Assembly (NCBI RefSeq): GCF_019977315.1
Contig: NZ_AP024652.1
Coordinates: 1 to 64,000, forward strand
Direction: 5' to 3'
Length of the DNA: 64,000 nucleotides
DNA from: Arthrobacter sp. StoSoilB22
GTDB taxonomy: Bacteria; Actinomycetota; Actinomycetes; Actinomycetales; Micrococcaceae
In this document: one piece after another, positions 1 through 12,300 of the stretch
Layout of the letters: the number at the start of each line of letters is the position of its first letter
How positions within the stretch are numbered: the first letter of the stretch is position 1
Position numbers and translations under genes: made by a program
Notes under the pieces: model-generated
Databases searched by the model: none
Told to the model about the DNA's origin: nothing
The model's input: only the letters and a program-made list of their open reading frames with translations

Positions 1-1419
1 ATGACAGTAGACGAAGCCAACCACGCCAACACTGTCGGAAGTTCCTGGCGCAGGGTACTGAGCCTTATGGAACAGGACGACCGGGTCTCACCCCGTCAGC
101 GCGGTTTCGTCATCCTCGCCCAAGCCCAGGGCCTCATCGGTTCAACCTTGCTGGTGGCCGTTCCCAACGAGCTCACCCGCGAAGTCCTCCAGACGCAGGT
201 CAAGGACGCCCTGGACGATGCCCTCCGCAACGTCTTCTCCGACGACATTCGCTGCGCAATCGACGTGGACACCGATCTGGTGCCCGTCCACGCGGAGCCG
301 GAACCCGTCGTCGAGCTTTCTGCTGTTTCTGACTTCGCCGAACCGAAGCCTCAGCCCACACCCCCGAGTACCTCACATGAGTTCGGGCGCCTGAACCCGA
401 AGTACATCTTCGATACCTTCGTGATCGGTTCCTCGAACCGCTTTGCGCACGCTGCCGCCGTGGCTGTGGCGGAAGCGCCCGCGAAGGCCTACAACCCGTT
501 GTTCATCTATGGCGATTCGGGTTTGGGTAAGACCCACCTGCTCCACGCGATCGGACACTACGCCCGCAGGCTCTACAGCGGCATTCGGGTCCGCTACGTG
601 AACTCCGAAGAATTCACCAACGACTTCATCAACTCCATCCGCGATGACGAAGGCACCAGCTTCAAGACCACGTACCGCAACGTGGATGTGCTCCTGATCG
701 ATGACATCCAGTTCCTGGCGGGCAAGGACCGGACCCAGGAAGAGTTCTTCCACACGTTCAACGCCCTGCACAACGCCAACAAGCAGGTTGTCATCACCTC
801 GGATCAGCCTCCCAAGATGCTGGCAGGCTTCGAGGACCGCATGACGTCGCGCTTCGAATGGGGCCTGTTGACGGATATCCAGCCGCCGGAACTTGAGACC
901 CGGATTGCGATCCTTCGCAAGAAAGGCCTCAGCGAAGGCCTCTCTGCACCGGATGATGCTCTGGAGTACATCGCGTCGAAGATTTCCAGCAACATCCGCG
1001 AACTTGAGGGCGCACTGATCCGTGTGACGGCATTCGCGAGCCTCAACCGCCAACCGGTGGACGTGGCCTTGGCGGAAATGGTTCTGAAAGACCTGATCAC
1101 CGACGACGGCGCCCAGGAAATCACGGCGAAGCAGATCCTGGACCAGACGGCCGACTACTTCAAGCTCAGCATGGAAGAGCTCTGCAGCAAGTCCCGTACA
1201 CGCACCTTGGTGACAGCTCGACAGATCGCCATGTACTTGTGCCGCGAGCTGACGGACATGTCCCTGCCGAAGATCGGCCAGGAACTCGGAGGCCGTGATC
1301 ACACCACTGTCATCCACGCGGACCGCAAGATTCGTGAGCTGATGGCGGAGCGCCGTGTGATTTACAACCAGGTCACTGAGCTCACCAACCGGATCAAACA
1401 ACAGCAGCGCGACTCCTGA
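1..1419 (+). CDS. dnaA: Chromosomal replication initiator DnaA
   Basis: DnaA binds DnaA boxes at the origin, opens the duplex and helps load the replicative helicase. The 472-residue protein has the four usual parts: an N-terminal helicase-interaction domain, a short Pro/Glu-rich linker around residues 95-130, an AAA+ ATPase domain, and a C-terminal DNA-binding domain. The Walker A motif GDSGLGKTH lies near residue 170 and the Walker B motif LLIDDIQ near 232. The C-terminal signature GGRDHTTVIHA identifies the DnaA box-binding helix. The ATG is the first base of the window, so its promoter and ribosome binding site cannot be seen. Length and motifs are ordinary for the family, and the gene order that follows is the standard actinobacterial origin order. 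Confidence 0.98.
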   Translation: MTVDEANHANTVGSSWRRVLSLMEQDDRVSPRQRGFVILAQAQGLIGSTLLVAVPNELTREVLQTQVKDALDDALRNVFSDDIRCAIDVDTDLVPVHAEPEPVVELSAVSDFAEPKPQPTPPSTSHEFGRLNPKYIFDTFVIGSSNRFAHAAAVAVAEAPAKAYNPLFIYGDSGLGKTHLLHAIGHYARRLYSGIRVRYVNSEEFTNDFINSIRDDEGTSFKTTYRNVDVLLIDDIQFLAGKDRTQEEFFHTFNALHNANKQVVITSDQPPKMLAGFEDRMTSRFEWGLLTDIQPPELETRIAILRKKGLSEGLSAPDDALEYIASKISSNIRELEGALIRVTAFASLNRQPVDVALAEMVLKDLITDDGAQEITAKQILDQTADYFKLSMEELCSKSRTRTLVTARQIAMYLCRELTDMSLPKIGQELGGRDHTTVIHADRKIRELMAERRVIYNQVTELTNRIKQQQRDS

Positions 1420-1994
1420 AATCCACATCGCACCCGCCATTACATACCTTATTAACAGGTGCATGTGGATAAGCCTGTGGATACTTAAGGGGACAAGCTC
1501 GGTTAATGGGCTTAAAACCCTTAAGCCACCTGTGGATCGTTAAAAACGGGCCTGGGAGTTGTCCCCATCCACACCCTGTTTAAAACCCAGTTAACACACA
1601 ATCCGTGAACAGGGCTTAACCGCGGAACTGCGGGGCGAGATCGAGTTATCCACAGTTTCCACAGCAGTTATTAACACTACGAATCCCAAAAAATTGAAAT
1701 CCCTCAAATAACAATCTCGTTCCGGCGCCCATCCCCTTCTGCAGATCACGGGCAACCAGACCGGCCAAGGCTGGCCCGTGGCTATCCACATACGAGGGGG
1801 CTGGCCTGACGGGGATGGGTTAATCGCGGATCTTCCGGCTAAGCTGTCAGCAGCGCTCCCATCCTTGGGTCTGTTTGTAGTTCGCTCAGCGCGGACCATG
1901 CAGGTTCCGGTGCCGGACCGCGAAGATTTAGCGGCTTCCAAGCAGGAATCCGCAGCTACTACATGGCAGCAGCAATGAAAGGCGGCACCCTTCC
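1420..1994. other. oriC: oriC region between dnaA and dnaN
   Basis: This 575-base gap holds two exact DnaA boxes: the complement of TTATCCACA at 1464-1472 and TTATCCACA at 1646-1654. One-mismatch boxes lie at 1476-1484 and 1782-1790, and weaker ones near 1531 and 1564. An A/T-rich patch at about 1665-1715 could be the unwinding element. The dnaA-dnaN gap is the usual actinobacterial oriC, which supports the call. Exact boxes are fewer than I would expect, and any boxes upstream of dnaA lie outside the window. The last 100 bases must also hold the dnaN promoter, which I could not place. Confidence 0.85.
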
Positions 1995-3119
1995 GTGAAG
2001 TTCAGAGTCGACCGCGACGTCCTGGCAGAAGCCGTTACGTGGACCGCGCGGTCGTTGTCTCCGCGGCCGCCCGTACCTGTGCTCTCCGGCCTCCTCCTCA
2101 AAGCCGAGGCAGGAACCGTTAGCCTCTCCAGCTTTGACTACGAGACCTCGGCTCGATTGGAAATCCCGGCAGATATAGCTGTTGAGGGCACCATCTTGGT
2201 TTCCGGACGATTGTTGGCAGACATCTGCCGCAGCCTTCCATCGGCTCCTGTCGAAGTGGAGACCGACGGCAGCAAGGTCACCCTCACGTGCCGTCGAAGC
2301 AGCTTCCACCTGGCCACCATGCCCGAGTCCGAGTACCCGGCACTTCCGGCGCTTCCGGCAATCAGCGGAACCTTGCCGGGCGACGCTTTCGCCCAAGCCG
2401 TGTCCCAGGTGATCATCGCAGCGAGCAAGGATGACACCTTGCCGATCCTTACCGGCGTCCGCATGGAAATCGAGGATGACCTCATCACACTCCTTGCCAC
2501 GGACCGCTACCGCCTCGCCATGCGCGAGGTCCCCTGGAAACCGGTCACTCCGGGCATTTCCACCAGCGCACTGGTCAAGTCCAAGACACTGAACGAGGTA
2601 GCAAAAACGCTCGGTGGCAGCGGCGACATCAACCTCGCACTTGCTGACGACGACAGCCGGCTCATTGGCTTCGAAAGCGGCGGACGAACCACCACATCAC
2701 TCTTGGTGGATGGCGACTACCCCAAGATCCGCTCGCTTTTCCCGGACTCCACTCCGATCCACGCAACAGTCCAGACTCAGGAACTCGTCGAGGCCGTTCG
2801 CCGAGTGTCGCTCGTGGCCGAACGAAACACTCCCGTCCGCCTTGCCTTCACCCAGGGGTTGCTGAATCTTGACGCAGGTACAGGCGAGGACGCACAGGCA
2901 TCCGAGGAGTTGGAAGCCCAGCTTTCCGGCGAGGACATCACCGTTGCCTTCAATCCGCACTACCTCGTTGAGGGCCTGAGCGTGATCGAAACCAAGTACG
3001 TTCGTTTCTCCTTCACCACTGCACCGAAGCCTGCCATGATCACGGCCCAGGCTGAGGCGGATGGCGAAGACCAGGACGATTACCGCTACCTCGTGATGCC
3101 GGTCCGCCTCCCCAACTAG
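1995..3119 (+). CDS. dnaN: DNA polymerase III sliding clamp (beta subunit)
   Basis: The beta clamp encircles DNA and tethers the replicative polymerase. It also docks ligase, mismatch-repair and translesion enzymes. The 374-residue protein begins MKFRVDRDVL, using GTG, with a purine-rich GAAAGG ribosome site just upstream. It ends in YRYLVMPVRLPN, the conserved clamp C-terminus that forms part of the peptide-binding pocket. Three repeated clamp domains of about 120 residues fit the length. Its position directly after oriC and before gnd and recF is normal for Arthrobacter relatives. Nothing looks unusual. Confidence 0.97.
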   Translation: MKFRVDRDVLAEAVTWTARSLSPRPPVPVLSGLLLKAEAGTVSLSSFDYETSARLEIPADIAVEGTILVSGRLLADICRSLPSAPVEVETDGSKVTLTCRRSSFHLATMPESEYPALPALPAISGTLPGDAFAQAVSQVIIAASKDDTLPILTGVRMEIEDDLITLLATDRYRLAMREVPWKPVTPGISTSALVKSKTLNEVAKTLGGSGDINLALADDDSRLIGFESGGRTTTSLLVDGDYPKIRSLFPDSTPIHATVQTQELVEAVRRVSLVAERNTPVRLAFTQGLLNLDAGTGEDAQASEELEAQLSGEDITVAFNPHYLVEGLSVIETKYVRFSFTTAPKPAMITAQAEADGEDQDDYRYLVMPVRLPN

Positions 3120-3160
3120 CTGGAACGTAGCAGCCACCTTCGCAGAAAAGAGTTCACACC

Positions 3161-4045
3161 GTGCACATCGGATTGATCGGCCTCGGCAAAATGGGTTTCA
3201 ACATGCGGGAACGCATGCGGAACGGTGGCATTGAGGTCACCGGTTTTGACCGCAATCCCGAGGTCACGGATGTCGCGTCGGTGGATGAACTCATCGCTGC
3301 ACTGCCCACTCCGAGGTTGGTCTGGGTGATGGTTCCCTCCGGTGCCATCACTGATGCGGTGGTGACGGAGCTCGGTGAGAAGCTCAGCCCGGGTGACATG
3401 GTGATCGACGGTGGCAACTCGCGTTTCACGGAAGACCAAAAGCACGCTGCTGCACTTGCCGAGAAGAGCATCCGCTTCGCGGATTGCGGTGTATCCGGCG
3501 GTGTGTGGGGCCTGCAGAACGGTTACGGGCTGATGGCAGGCGGCGCCGACGAAGACATCGAACTCGCCATGCCCGTTTTCGACGCTCTCCGCCCCGAGGG
3601 TGAACGAGCCGACAGTTTTGTCCACGTGGGCGGAGTCGGTGCGGGCCACTACGCCAAGATGGTTCACAACGGCATCGAGTACGGCCTCATGCAGGCATAC
3701 GCCGAGGGCTATGAATTGCTGGCGGCAAAGGACATCGTTAAGGACCTTCCCGGGACTTTCCGTGCATGGCAAAAGGGCACGGTTGTCCGGTCCTGGCTCC
3801 TGGACCTCATGGTCAAGGCACTCGACGAAGATCCGGGTCTGGCTTCGATTGACGACTACGTTGAGGACTCCGGCGAAGGACGTTGGACTGTGGAAGAGGC
3901 AATCGCCAACGCAGTGCCCGCCCCGGCAATCACGGCTGCGCTTTTTGCCCGCTTTGCCTCGCGCGAAGATAATTCTCCGGCCATGAAGATGGTCTCCGCC
4001 CTGCGCCACCAGTTCGGCGGACACGCCACCCGTCCGGCCAACTAG
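3161..4045 (+). CDS. gnd: 6-phosphogluconate dehydrogenase, short NAD-type (decarboxylating)
   Basis: This enzyme oxidatively decarboxylates 6-phosphogluconate to ribulose 5-phosphate in the pentose phosphate pathway. The 294-residue protein is the short form, in contrast to the roughly 470-residue NADP enzyme of enterobacteria. The N-terminal nucleotide-binding motif [12 protein letters not shown] is followed by FDRNPE after the second strand. An acidic residue there usually indicates NAD rather than NADP preference. The substrate signatures DGGNSRF and MVHNGIEYG are present. It starts at GTG, 41 bases after dnaN. Metabolic gnd sitting between dnaN and recF is a known arrangement in actinobacteria. 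Cofactor preference is inferred from sequence only. Confidence 0.93.
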   Translation: MHIGLIGLGKMGFNMRERMRNGGIEVTGFDRNPEVTDVASVDELIAALPTPRLVWVMVPSGAITDAVVTELGEKLSPGDMVIDGGNSRFTEDQKHAAALAEKSIRFADCGVSGGVWGLQNGYGLMAGGADEDIELAMPVFDALRPEGERADSFVHVGGVGAGHYAKMVHNGIEYGLMQAYAEGYELLAAKDIVKDLPGTFRAWQKGTVVRSWLLDLMVKALDEDPGLASIDDYVEDSGEGRWTVEEAIANAVPAPAITAALFARFASREDNSPAMKMVSALRHQFGGHATRPAN

Positions 4046-4068
4046 GCCGCAGGAGTCCTGCAAACGGC

Positions 4069-5262
4069 GTGTACCTAGAACATCTTTCGCTGACGGATTT
4101 CCGAAGCTATGCACAGGTCGACCTGAAACTCGGCCCCGGTGTGACGGTCTTGGTCGGTTCCAACGGAATCGGCAAGACCAACCTCATGGAAGCAATCGGA
4201 TACCTGGCCACGCTGAGCTCCCACCGGGTCAGCACGGACGCTCCGCTGCTTCGATTCGGTACGGAGCGCGCTTTGATCCAGGCCAGGCTGGTCCGTGGAG
4301 AACAGTCAACGGTCATAGAGCTCGAGATCAATTCCGGCCGGGCAAACCGGGGACGCATCAACCGCAGCAACCCGGTCCGGGCCAGGGACATACTGGGAAT
4401 TTGCCAAACGGTGTTGTTCGCACCCGAGGATTTGGCGCTGGTCAAGGGCGATCCTTCAAACCGCCGACGCTTCCTGGACGAATTGCTGGTGAGCCTCGTT
4501 CCGCGGCATGCTGCCACCCGCAGCGACTACGACCGCGTTCTGAAGCAACGCAACGCATTGCTCAAATCCGCCCGGGCAGGTAAGTTCACCGCCGGACATG
4601 AGGCAACCCTGGATGTCTGGGACCAGCACATGGCACGCGCCGGCGCGGAATTGCTTCATGCCCGCCTCGAGCTTGTGGAGCGGTTGCGTCCTCACCTGAA
4701 CAGCGCTTATGCACAGCTCACCGACGGTTCCAAGGACGCCGGCGCTGTTTACCGCTCAACCATCCAGGGCGTACTTGACGACGACGGCGGTCCAGCCGAC
4801 CACGGAACGGAACCTTCGCCGTCGGTGGACGACCTCCGGCTGCTGTCCGTTGACGAGCTCACGGAGCGCTATGTCCAGGCCTTCGCGGCATCGAGGAAAA
4901 AGGAGCTCGAACGGGGCATCTCCTTGGTAGGGCCGCACCGGGATGAACTGGAACTTGTTCTGGGGCAGGCACCCGCGAAGGGTTATGCGTCCCATGGTGA
5001 AACGTGGTCCATGTGCCTCTCGCTGCGGTTGGCTTCCTACTATGTGATGTTGGACGATGCTCGGACCGGGGGCACCGCTCCGATCCTCATCCTGGATGAT
5101 GTTTTCGCTGAACTGGACGTCCAGCGCCGGCGTAAACTGGCTGCAATAGTCGCCGGCGCCGAGCAAGTGCTGGTGACCGCCGCCGTCGATGCCGATATCC
5201 CCGAGGAGCTGGCCGGACGGCGCGTAACCGTTGTTCCGGGAGGCATCGATGGCGAAGGATAG
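4069..5262 (+). CDS. recF: DNA replication/repair protein RecF
   Basis: RecF is an SMC-like ATPase that, with RecO and RecR, loads RecA at gapped DNA after replication arrest. The 397-residue product has the Walker A motif GSNGIGKTN near residue 30. It also has the ABC-type signature region near [12 protein letters not shown] and the Walker B motif [12 protein letters not shown] near residue 340. The opening [14 protein letters not shown] is typical of the family. The start is GTG, 23 bases after gnd. The last 14 bases overlap the start of the DUF721 gene, so translation is probably coupled. Confidence 0.96.
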   Translation: MYLEHLSLTDFRSYAQVDLKLGPGVTVLVGSNGIGKTNLMEAIGYLATLSSHRVSTDAPLLRFGTERALIQARLVRGEQSTVIELEINSGRANRGRINRSNPVRARDILGICQTVLFAPEDLALVKGDPSNRRRFLDELLVSLVPRHAATRSDYDRVLKQRNALLKSARAGKFTAGHEATLDVWDQHMARAGAELLHARLELVERLRPHLNSAYAQLTDGSKDAGAVYRSTIQGVLDDDGGPADHGTEPSPSVDDLRLLSVDELTERYVQAFAASRKKELERGISLVGPHRDELELVLGQAPAKGYASHGETWSMCLSLRLASYYVMLDDARTGGTAPILILDDVFAELDVQRRRKLAAIVAGAEQVLVTAAVDADIPEELAGRRVTVVPGGIDGEG

Positions 5263-5803
5263 CCGCGAGGGACTTCAACCTGGCCGTGAACCGGATGAGA
5301 TTGATGCTGCACAGGCGGCGCTGAACCGTATGCGCGAGGCTGCGGCTGCCCGCGGAGAAGTGCGGCAGCGGGCGCCGCGGCCCGGGTCTGCTCCCAAACG
5401 TAAGGGGCTCCGGGATACCAGGGGTTTTGCCCAATTCCACGGCAGCGGCCGTGATCCCTTGGGTTTGGGAAAAGTGGTGGGACGCTTGGTGGCCGAACGT
5501 GGTTGGACATCGCCCGTGGCCGTTGGTTCCGTCATGGCGGAGTGGGAGACGCTGGTGGGGCCGGATATCTCCGCCCACTGCACGCCGGAGAGCTTTACTG
5601 ACACCACACTCCATGTTCGTTGCGATTCCACCGCGTGGGCGACGCAGCTGCGGTTGCTGAGCACCAGCCTTCTGGAGATGTTCCGCAACGAACTGGGCGA
5701 AGGGGTTGTAACCAGCATCCAGGTGTTGGGACCTTCGGCTCCAAGTTGGCGAAAAGGCGGACGCAGTGTTAACGGTCGAGGCCCGAGGGACACGTACGGC
5801 TAA
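5249..5803 (+). CDS. dciA: DciA-family (DUF721) putative helicase loader
   Basis: DUF721/DciA proteins are the probable ancestral loaders of the replicative helicase DnaB in bacteria lacking DnaC or DnaI. I chose ATG at 5249 over the upstream TTG at 5231 because a GGGAGG ribosome site precedes it by about six bases; this gives 184 residues. The N-terminal third is charged and Arg-rich, probably disordered. The DUF721 domain lies at about residues 75-165, with the conserved [13 protein letters not shown] and [14 protein letters not shown] segments. Its position after recF and before gyrB matches the mycobacterial orthologue. Loader function is transferred from the family. Confidence 0.88.
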   Translation: MAKDSREGLQPGREPDEIDAAQAALNRMREAAAARGEVRQRAPRPGSAPKRKGLRDTRGFAQFHGSGRDPLGLGKVVGRLVAERGWTSPVAVGSVMAEWETLVGPDISAHCTPESFTDTTLHVRCDSTAWATQLRLLSTSLLEMFRNELGEGVVTSIQVLGPSAPSWRKGGRSVNGRGPRDTYG

Positions 5804-5927
5804 ACGGCGTGCAGGGCGTTTCAACGCCCCCGAGTCGTATAGGCCCCCGTCGGGACCACCGTAGGGCCATTGAAGATAGGGCCAGCGGTCTCCCACGGCC
5901 ACATTCAGCTGTCGGCTGCCCCCGTAT

Positions 5928-5959
5928 TTGCAAGGATTTGCGCCTTTCCACGATAGAAT
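5928..5959 (+). promoter_or_regulatory. Possible gyrB promoter
   Basis: In the 337-base gap before gyrB, TTGCAA at 5928 and TAGAAT at 5954 resemble sigma-A -35 and -10 boxes. They are separated by 20 bases, longer than the ideal 17. The rest of the gap is G/C-rich. It contains a short GGGCG/CGCCC hairpin just after the DUF721 stop, without a following T run, so it is a poor terminator. Superhelicity-responsive control is common for gyrase promoters but is not shown here. Confidence 0.4.
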
Positions 5960-6044
5960 TGGCGTAGATCACTGAGCGCCGGTGAAACGTCGTCGGGTCC
6001 TGAATCCACTCCTGTGGCATCGGGGACCCCCGTCGTCGGACTAG

Positions 6045-8222
<2,178 letters not shown>

Positions 8223-8285
8223 GGGCCCACAGGGGCAACTGAATATTCCAGAACTGACATATACCTGAAACGGAAACCTTAGATT

Positions 8286-10955
8286 ATGAGTGACGAAACT
8301 CCCGAAGTCCCGGAATCGAACGACGTCGATGATGTCGGTCTCGAGGGTGATGTGCTGACTGACCGCGTGGAGCAGGTTGACCTGCAGACCGAGATGCAGC
8401 GGTCCTACTTGGACTACGCCATGGCCGTCATCGTCGGCCGTGCCCTCCCGGACGTCCGCGACGGCCTCAAGCCGGTCCACCGCCGTGTTCTGTACGCAAT
8501 GTTCGACGGCGGGTACCGCCCTGACCGCTCCTTCAACAAGTGCGCACGCGTTGTTGGCGACGTCATGGGTACCTACCACCCGCACGGCGACATGGCGATC
8601 TACGACGCCTTGGTCCGCCTGATCCAGGACTGGACCATGCGTTACCCGCTGGCGCTGGGACAGGGTAACTTCGGTTCGCCCGGTAACGACGGCGCTGCTG
8701 CACCGCGTTACACCGAAACCAAGATGGCTCAGCTGGCCATGGAAATGGTCCGCGACATCGACGAGGAAACCGTCGACTTCCAGGACAACTACGACGGCAA
8801 GAACCAGGAACCCACTATCCTGCCGGCGCGTTTCCCCAACCTGCTGGTCAACGGCTCCTCGGGTATCGCCGTCGGTATGGCCACCAACATTCCACCGCAC
8901 AACCTGCGCGAAGTTGCCGACGGTGTGCAGTGGGCGCTTGAGAACCCGACGGCCACACGGGAAGAACTTCTCGAGGCTCTGCTGCTGCGAATCAAGGGAC
9001 CTGACTTCCCCACGGGCGCTACCATCCTCGGCCACAAGGGCATCGAAGACGCCTACCGCACCGGCCGTGGCTCCATCACCATGCGCGCAGTGGTCAATGT
9101 TGAGGAACTTCAGGGCCGTACCTGCCTGGTGGTGACCGAGCTGCCCTACCAGGCCAACCCGGACAACCTGGCCATCAAGATTGCCGAGCTGGTCAAGGAC
9201 GGCAAGATTTCGGGTATCGCGGACCTCCGCGATGAAACCTCCGGCCGTACCGGTCAGCGCCTGGTGATCGTGCTCAAGCGCGATGCCGTTGCCAAGGTGG
9301 TCTTGAACAACCTGTACAAGCACACGCAGCTGCAGGACAACTTCTCGGCGAACATGCTGGCAATTGTCGACGGCGTTCCGCGCACCTTGAGCCTGGATGC
9401 TTTTATCCGGCACTGGGTGGCTCACCAGATGGACGTCATTGCACGCAGGACCCGGTACCGCCTGCGCAAGGCCGAGGAAGAAGCGCACATTCTGCGTGCA
9501 CTCCTCAAGGCTTTGGACATGCTGGACGAGGTTATTGCCCTTATTCGCGCCTCCAACACCACCGAAGCTGCCCGCGAAGGGCTCATGGAGTTGCTGGAGA
9601 TCGACGAACTCCAGGCCCGCGCCATTTTGGACATGCAGCTGCGCCGTTTGGCTGCCTTGGAACGCCAGAAGATCCAGGACCGCCACGCGGAACTCGAAGC
9701 GATGATCCTGGAGTACAACTCGATCCTGGCTTCGGAAGAGCGCCAGCGTCAGATCATCAGCGAAGAACTCGCCGAGATCGTTGCCAAGCATGGAGACGAT
9801 CGCCGGACGCATATCCTGATGGGCTTCGATGGCGATATGTCCATGGAAGACCTGATCCCTGAAGAGGAAATGGTTGTCACCATCACTCGCGGCGGATACG
9901 TCAAGCGCACTCGTAGTGATAACTACCGTTCGCAGCAGCGCGGCGGCAAGGGCATCAAGGGTGCACAGTTGCGCGGCGACGACGTGGTGGAGCACTTCTT
10001 TGTGACCACCACCCACCACTGGTTGCTGTTCTTCACCAACCTTGGACGCGTGTACCGGGCAAAGGCTTACGAATTGGCTGAAGCCGGACGCGACGCCAAG
10101 GGCCAGCACGTAGCCAACCTGCTGGCTTTCCAGCCGGATGAGCACATTGCCCAGGTCCTTGACCTGCGGGACTACCAGCAGGCCCCTTACCTGGTGCTTG
10201 CCACCAAGAATGGTTTGGTCAAGAAGACCCGGTTGGAGGATTACGACACCAACCGCACAGCCGGTGTCATTGCCATTAACCTGCGCGACGAGGACGAACT
10301 GGTATCCGCCCAGTTGGTCAGCGAAACCGATGACCTGCTCCTGGTGTCCCGCAAGGGCCAGTCCATCCGCTTTACGGCCACCGATGATGCTCTGCGTCCC
10401 ATGGGTCGTGCCACCTCCGGTGTGACGGGTATGAAGTTCCGTGAAGACGACGAACTCCTGGCCGCAGACGTGGTCCAGGATGGTTCGTTCGTGTTCATCG
10501 TCACCGAGGGCGGATACGCCAAGCGGACTGCCGTTGATGAGTACCGACTCCAAGGCCGTGGTGGCCTGGGCATCAAGGTAGCCAAACTTGCCGAAGACCG
10601 TGGTGACCTTGTTGGCGCCTTGATCGTGCAGGAAGAAGACGAGGTTCTGGTGGTCATGGAGGGTGGCAAAGTGGTCCGCTCGGCAGTGACCGGCGTCCCT
10701 GCCAAGGGCCGCGACACCATGGGCGTCATCTTTGCGAAGCCGGATAAGAATGACCGCATCATCGAGGTTGCGCGCAACAGCGAACGCGGCTTGGAAAGCG
10801 AAGAGTCCGAGGACGGACTCGACGATGACGTAACGTTGGCTGCAAACGACGGCGCCTCTGAGGCGACCGTGACTGCCGATACGGAAAACGACGCAGACCC
10901 GGAAATCGAAACGGGCGCGGAGCTGAACGAAGACAACACCGGAGGTAACGAGTGA
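8286..10955 (+). CDS. gyrA: DNA gyrase subunit A
   Basis: GyrA carries the DNA cleavage-religation centre and the DNA-wrapping C-terminal domain. The 889-residue protein has the quinolone-resistance region near residues 90-125, reading [15 protein letters not shown] with the catalytic Tyr in PRYTETKMA. Its Asp and Ala positions look wild-type by eye. The wrapping domain carries the GyrA box [12 protein letters not shown] near residue 555, followed by beta-pinwheel repeats. The last 80 residues are acidic and low in complexity. The stop overlaps the start of the DUF3566 gene by four bases, indicating coupling. Confidence 0.97.
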   Translation: MSDETPEVPESNDVDDVGLEGDVLTDRVEQVDLQTEMQRSYLDYAMAVIVGRALPDVRDGLKPVHRRVLYAMFDGGYRPDRSFNKCARVVGDVMGTYHPHGDMAIYDALVRLIQDWTMRYPLALGQGNFGSPGNDGAAAPRYTETKMAQLAMEMVRDIDEETVDFQDNYDGKNQEPTILPARFPNLLVNGSSGIAVGMATNIPPHNLREVADGVQWALENPTATREELLEALLLRIKGPDFPTGATILGHKGIEDAYRTGRGSITMRAVVNVEELQGRTCLVVTELPYQANPDNLAIKIAELVKDGKISGIADLRDETSGRTGQRLVIVLKRDAVAKVVLNNLYKHTQLQDNFSANMLAIVDGVPRTLSLDAFIRHWVAHQMDVIARRTRYRLRKAEEEAHILRALLKALDMLDEVIALIRASNTTEAAREGLMELLEIDELQARAILDMQLRRLAALERQKIQDRHAELEAMILEYNSILASEERQRQIISEELAEIVAKHGDDRRTHILMGFDGDMSMEDLIPEEEMVVTITRGGYVKRTRSDNYRSQQRGGKGIKGAQLRGDDVVEHFFVTTTHHWLLFFTNLGRVYRAKAYELAEAGRDAKGQHVANLLAFQPDEHIAQVLDLRDYQQAPYLVLATKNGLVKKTRLEDYDTNRTAGVIAINLRDEDELVSAQLVSETDDLLLVSRKGQSIRFTATDDALRPMGRATSGVTGMKFREDDELLAADVVQDGSFVFIVTEGGYAKRTAVDEYRLQGRGGLGIKVAKLAEDRGDLVGALIVQEEDEVLVVMEGGKVVRSAVTGVPAKGRDTMGVIFAKPDKNDRIIEVARNSERGLESEESEDGLDDDVTLAANDGASEATVTADTENDADPEIETGAELNEDNTGGNE

Positions 10956-11653
10956 GTAATTCCGACTCATATCCCAAGCCGAGCACAGGTGTCCCCGGCG
11001 GACTCCGGCAGCCCTCAGGCAACACGCAGTCGGGAACGCCTGCACGTCCCCAGCAGCGCCCTGGAACCGGGTCCGCGGGATCCGGTGCCGGAGCGCGGCC
11101 CGCGAGCGGAGCTAATTCCGCTCCGCGTCCTTCCGGCGCTCCCGGACAACGCCCGGCACAGGCCGGTCAGCGTCCCGCTGGCGCCCCCGGACAGCGGCCT
11201 GCACAGCCCGGCCAGCGCCCGGCCGGCACCCCTGCCCAGCGTCCCTCGCAGGGTGGGCCCGGCTTGGTGAAGCCGGCTCCCAAGGCCAAGGTTCGCCGCG
11301 CGCGGCTTCTTGTCAGCAAGGTTGACCCGTGGTCGGTCCTAAAGATGGCATTCCTGTTGTCTGTTGCTTTGGGCATCGTCACCGTGGTTGCAGCAATCGT
11401 CTTGTGGACTGTGTTGGATCTCACGGGCATCTTTGACCAGGTGGACAGCCTCCTTGGCACCCTGGCAGGCTCCGAGGGCAGCGGGTTCGAACTCAAGAAG
11501 ATTGCTTCACTCGGCCAAGTGGCATCTTTTGCCACCATCATTGCTGTAGTGAACGTGGTTCTGTTGACTGCGCTGTCCATGCTTTCGGCCGTGCTGTATA
11601 ACATTTCCGCAACGTTGGTTGGTGGCGTCGGCGTCACCCTGACTGACGACTAG
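10952..11653 (+). CDS. DUF3566 membrane protein with Pro/Ala-rich N-terminus
   Basis: This family occurs almost only downstream of gyrA in actinobacteria and has no settled function. The 233-residue protein has about 110 N-terminal residues of low-complexity repeats built on APGQRPAQ and PGQRPAG, probably disordered and cytoplasmic. The DUF3566 core follows from about residue 115. It starts with [28 protein letters not shown] and contains two membrane segments (near residues 130-155 and 190-220) flanking a loop. The start codon overlaps gyrA. The tRNA pair follows. The actinobacterial conservation of this position suggests a link to growth or division, which is inference. Confidence 0.85.
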   Translation: MSNSDSYPKPSTGVPGGLRQPSGNTQSGTPARPQQRPGTGSAGSGAGARPASGANSAPRPSGAPGQRPAQAGQRPAGAPGQRPAQPGQRPAGTPAQRPSQGGPGLVKPAPKAKVRRARLLVSKVDPWSVLKMAFLLSVALGIVTVVAAIVLWTVLDLTGIFDQVDSLLGTLAGSEGSGFELKKIASLGQVASFATIIAVVNVVLLTALSMLSAVLYNISATLVGGVGVTLTDD

Positions 11654-11766
11654 CAAAAACTCCCGGAAATCAGCCGAAATAGGCGGAATTACACCGGGGA
11701 AATGCCTCGATTTGAGATCGGGCCGGGATGTGCTGTACAGTCATATCTCGGCCCGATGAGGCATCG

Positions 11767-11840
11767 GGGCGTATAGCTCAGGCGGTTAGAGCGCTTCGCT
11801 GATAACGAAGAGGTCCCAGGTTCAAGTCCTGGTACGCCCA
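11767..11840 (+). tRNA. tRNA-Ile (GAT)
   Basis: The 74-base cloverleaf has acceptor arms GGGCGTA and TACGCCC. The anticodon loop reads CTGATAA, with GAT at 11801-11803, and the T arm contains GGTTCAAGTCC. The discriminator is A and CCA is not encoded. A tRNA-Ile after gyrA-DUF3566 is the expected actinobacterial arrangement. Confidence 0.97.
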
Positions 11841-11888
11841 CGGAACCACAAAGAGGTTCAGGTAAAACTGAACCGGAATGAGGTGCTT

Positions 11889-12008
11889 GTGAAGAAGTTG
11901 CTGGTAGTTGTAGCAGCTGCTATCGCAGGCGTCCTGGTCTATAAAAAGGCTCAGGAATCCGAAGCCCGGAAGGATGTCTGGAGCAAGTCAACCGATACGG
12001 TGGACTAG
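11889..12008 (+). CDS. DLW-39 family small protein
   Basis: This is a 39-residue protein between tRNA-Ile and tRNA-Ala. It begins with GTG and reads MKKLLVVVAAAIAGVLVYKK, then a charged tail containing RKDVWSKSTD. Residues 3-18 form one short membrane helix and the rest is cytoplasmic or peripheral. Length, position and tail match the DLW-39 family of tiny actinobacterial proteins named for a D-L-W motif and about 39 residues; here the motif is D-V-W. A GAGGTGCTT sequence upstream may be the ribosome site. Function is unknown. It is easily missed because of its size. Confidence 0.85.
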   Translation: MKKLLVVVAAAIAGVLVYKKAQESEARKDVWSKSTDTVD

Positions 12009-12078
12009 CCGAAGAGCCCGGTGCGGATTGGTAAATTCCAGTCCTGACATGGGGTATGATTGACGGGTTGCTTCTTAT

Positions 12079-12154
12079 GGGGGCATGGCGCAATTGGTAG
12101 CGCACCTGCTTTGCAAGCAGGGGGTTCGGGGTTCGAGTCCCCGTGCCTCCACCA
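12079..12154 (+). tRNA. tRNA-Ala (TGC)
   Basis: The 76-base gene includes an encoded CCA. Acceptor arms GGGGGCA and TGCCTCC pair with one G-T wobble. The anticodon stem CCTGC/GCAGG encloses TTTGCAA, giving TGC at 12112-12114. The T loop sequence is GTTCGAGTCC. It pairs with the upstream tRNA-Ile gene. Confidence 0.97.
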
Positions 12155-12158
12155 TAAG

Positions 12159-12190
12159 GAAAGTCCCGGTCAGAAATGACCGGGACTTTT
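12159..12190 (+). terminator. Rho-independent terminator after tRNA-Ala
   Basis: A perfect hairpin with arms AAAGTCCCGGTCA and TGACCGGGACTTT and a GAAA tetraloop is followed by T residues. It closes the gyrA-DUF3566-tRNA transcription region before the EamA gene. Confidence 0.9.
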
Positions 12191-12300
12191 GCATTTAAGC
12201 CCTTCCTCCCAAGTCGTCGGGATTCTATGTATTCGAAATTTGCGGCGGGCTAATGCTGCGTGGGAGGAAGGGCCACCTTCAATCACACTAGGGTGGATCC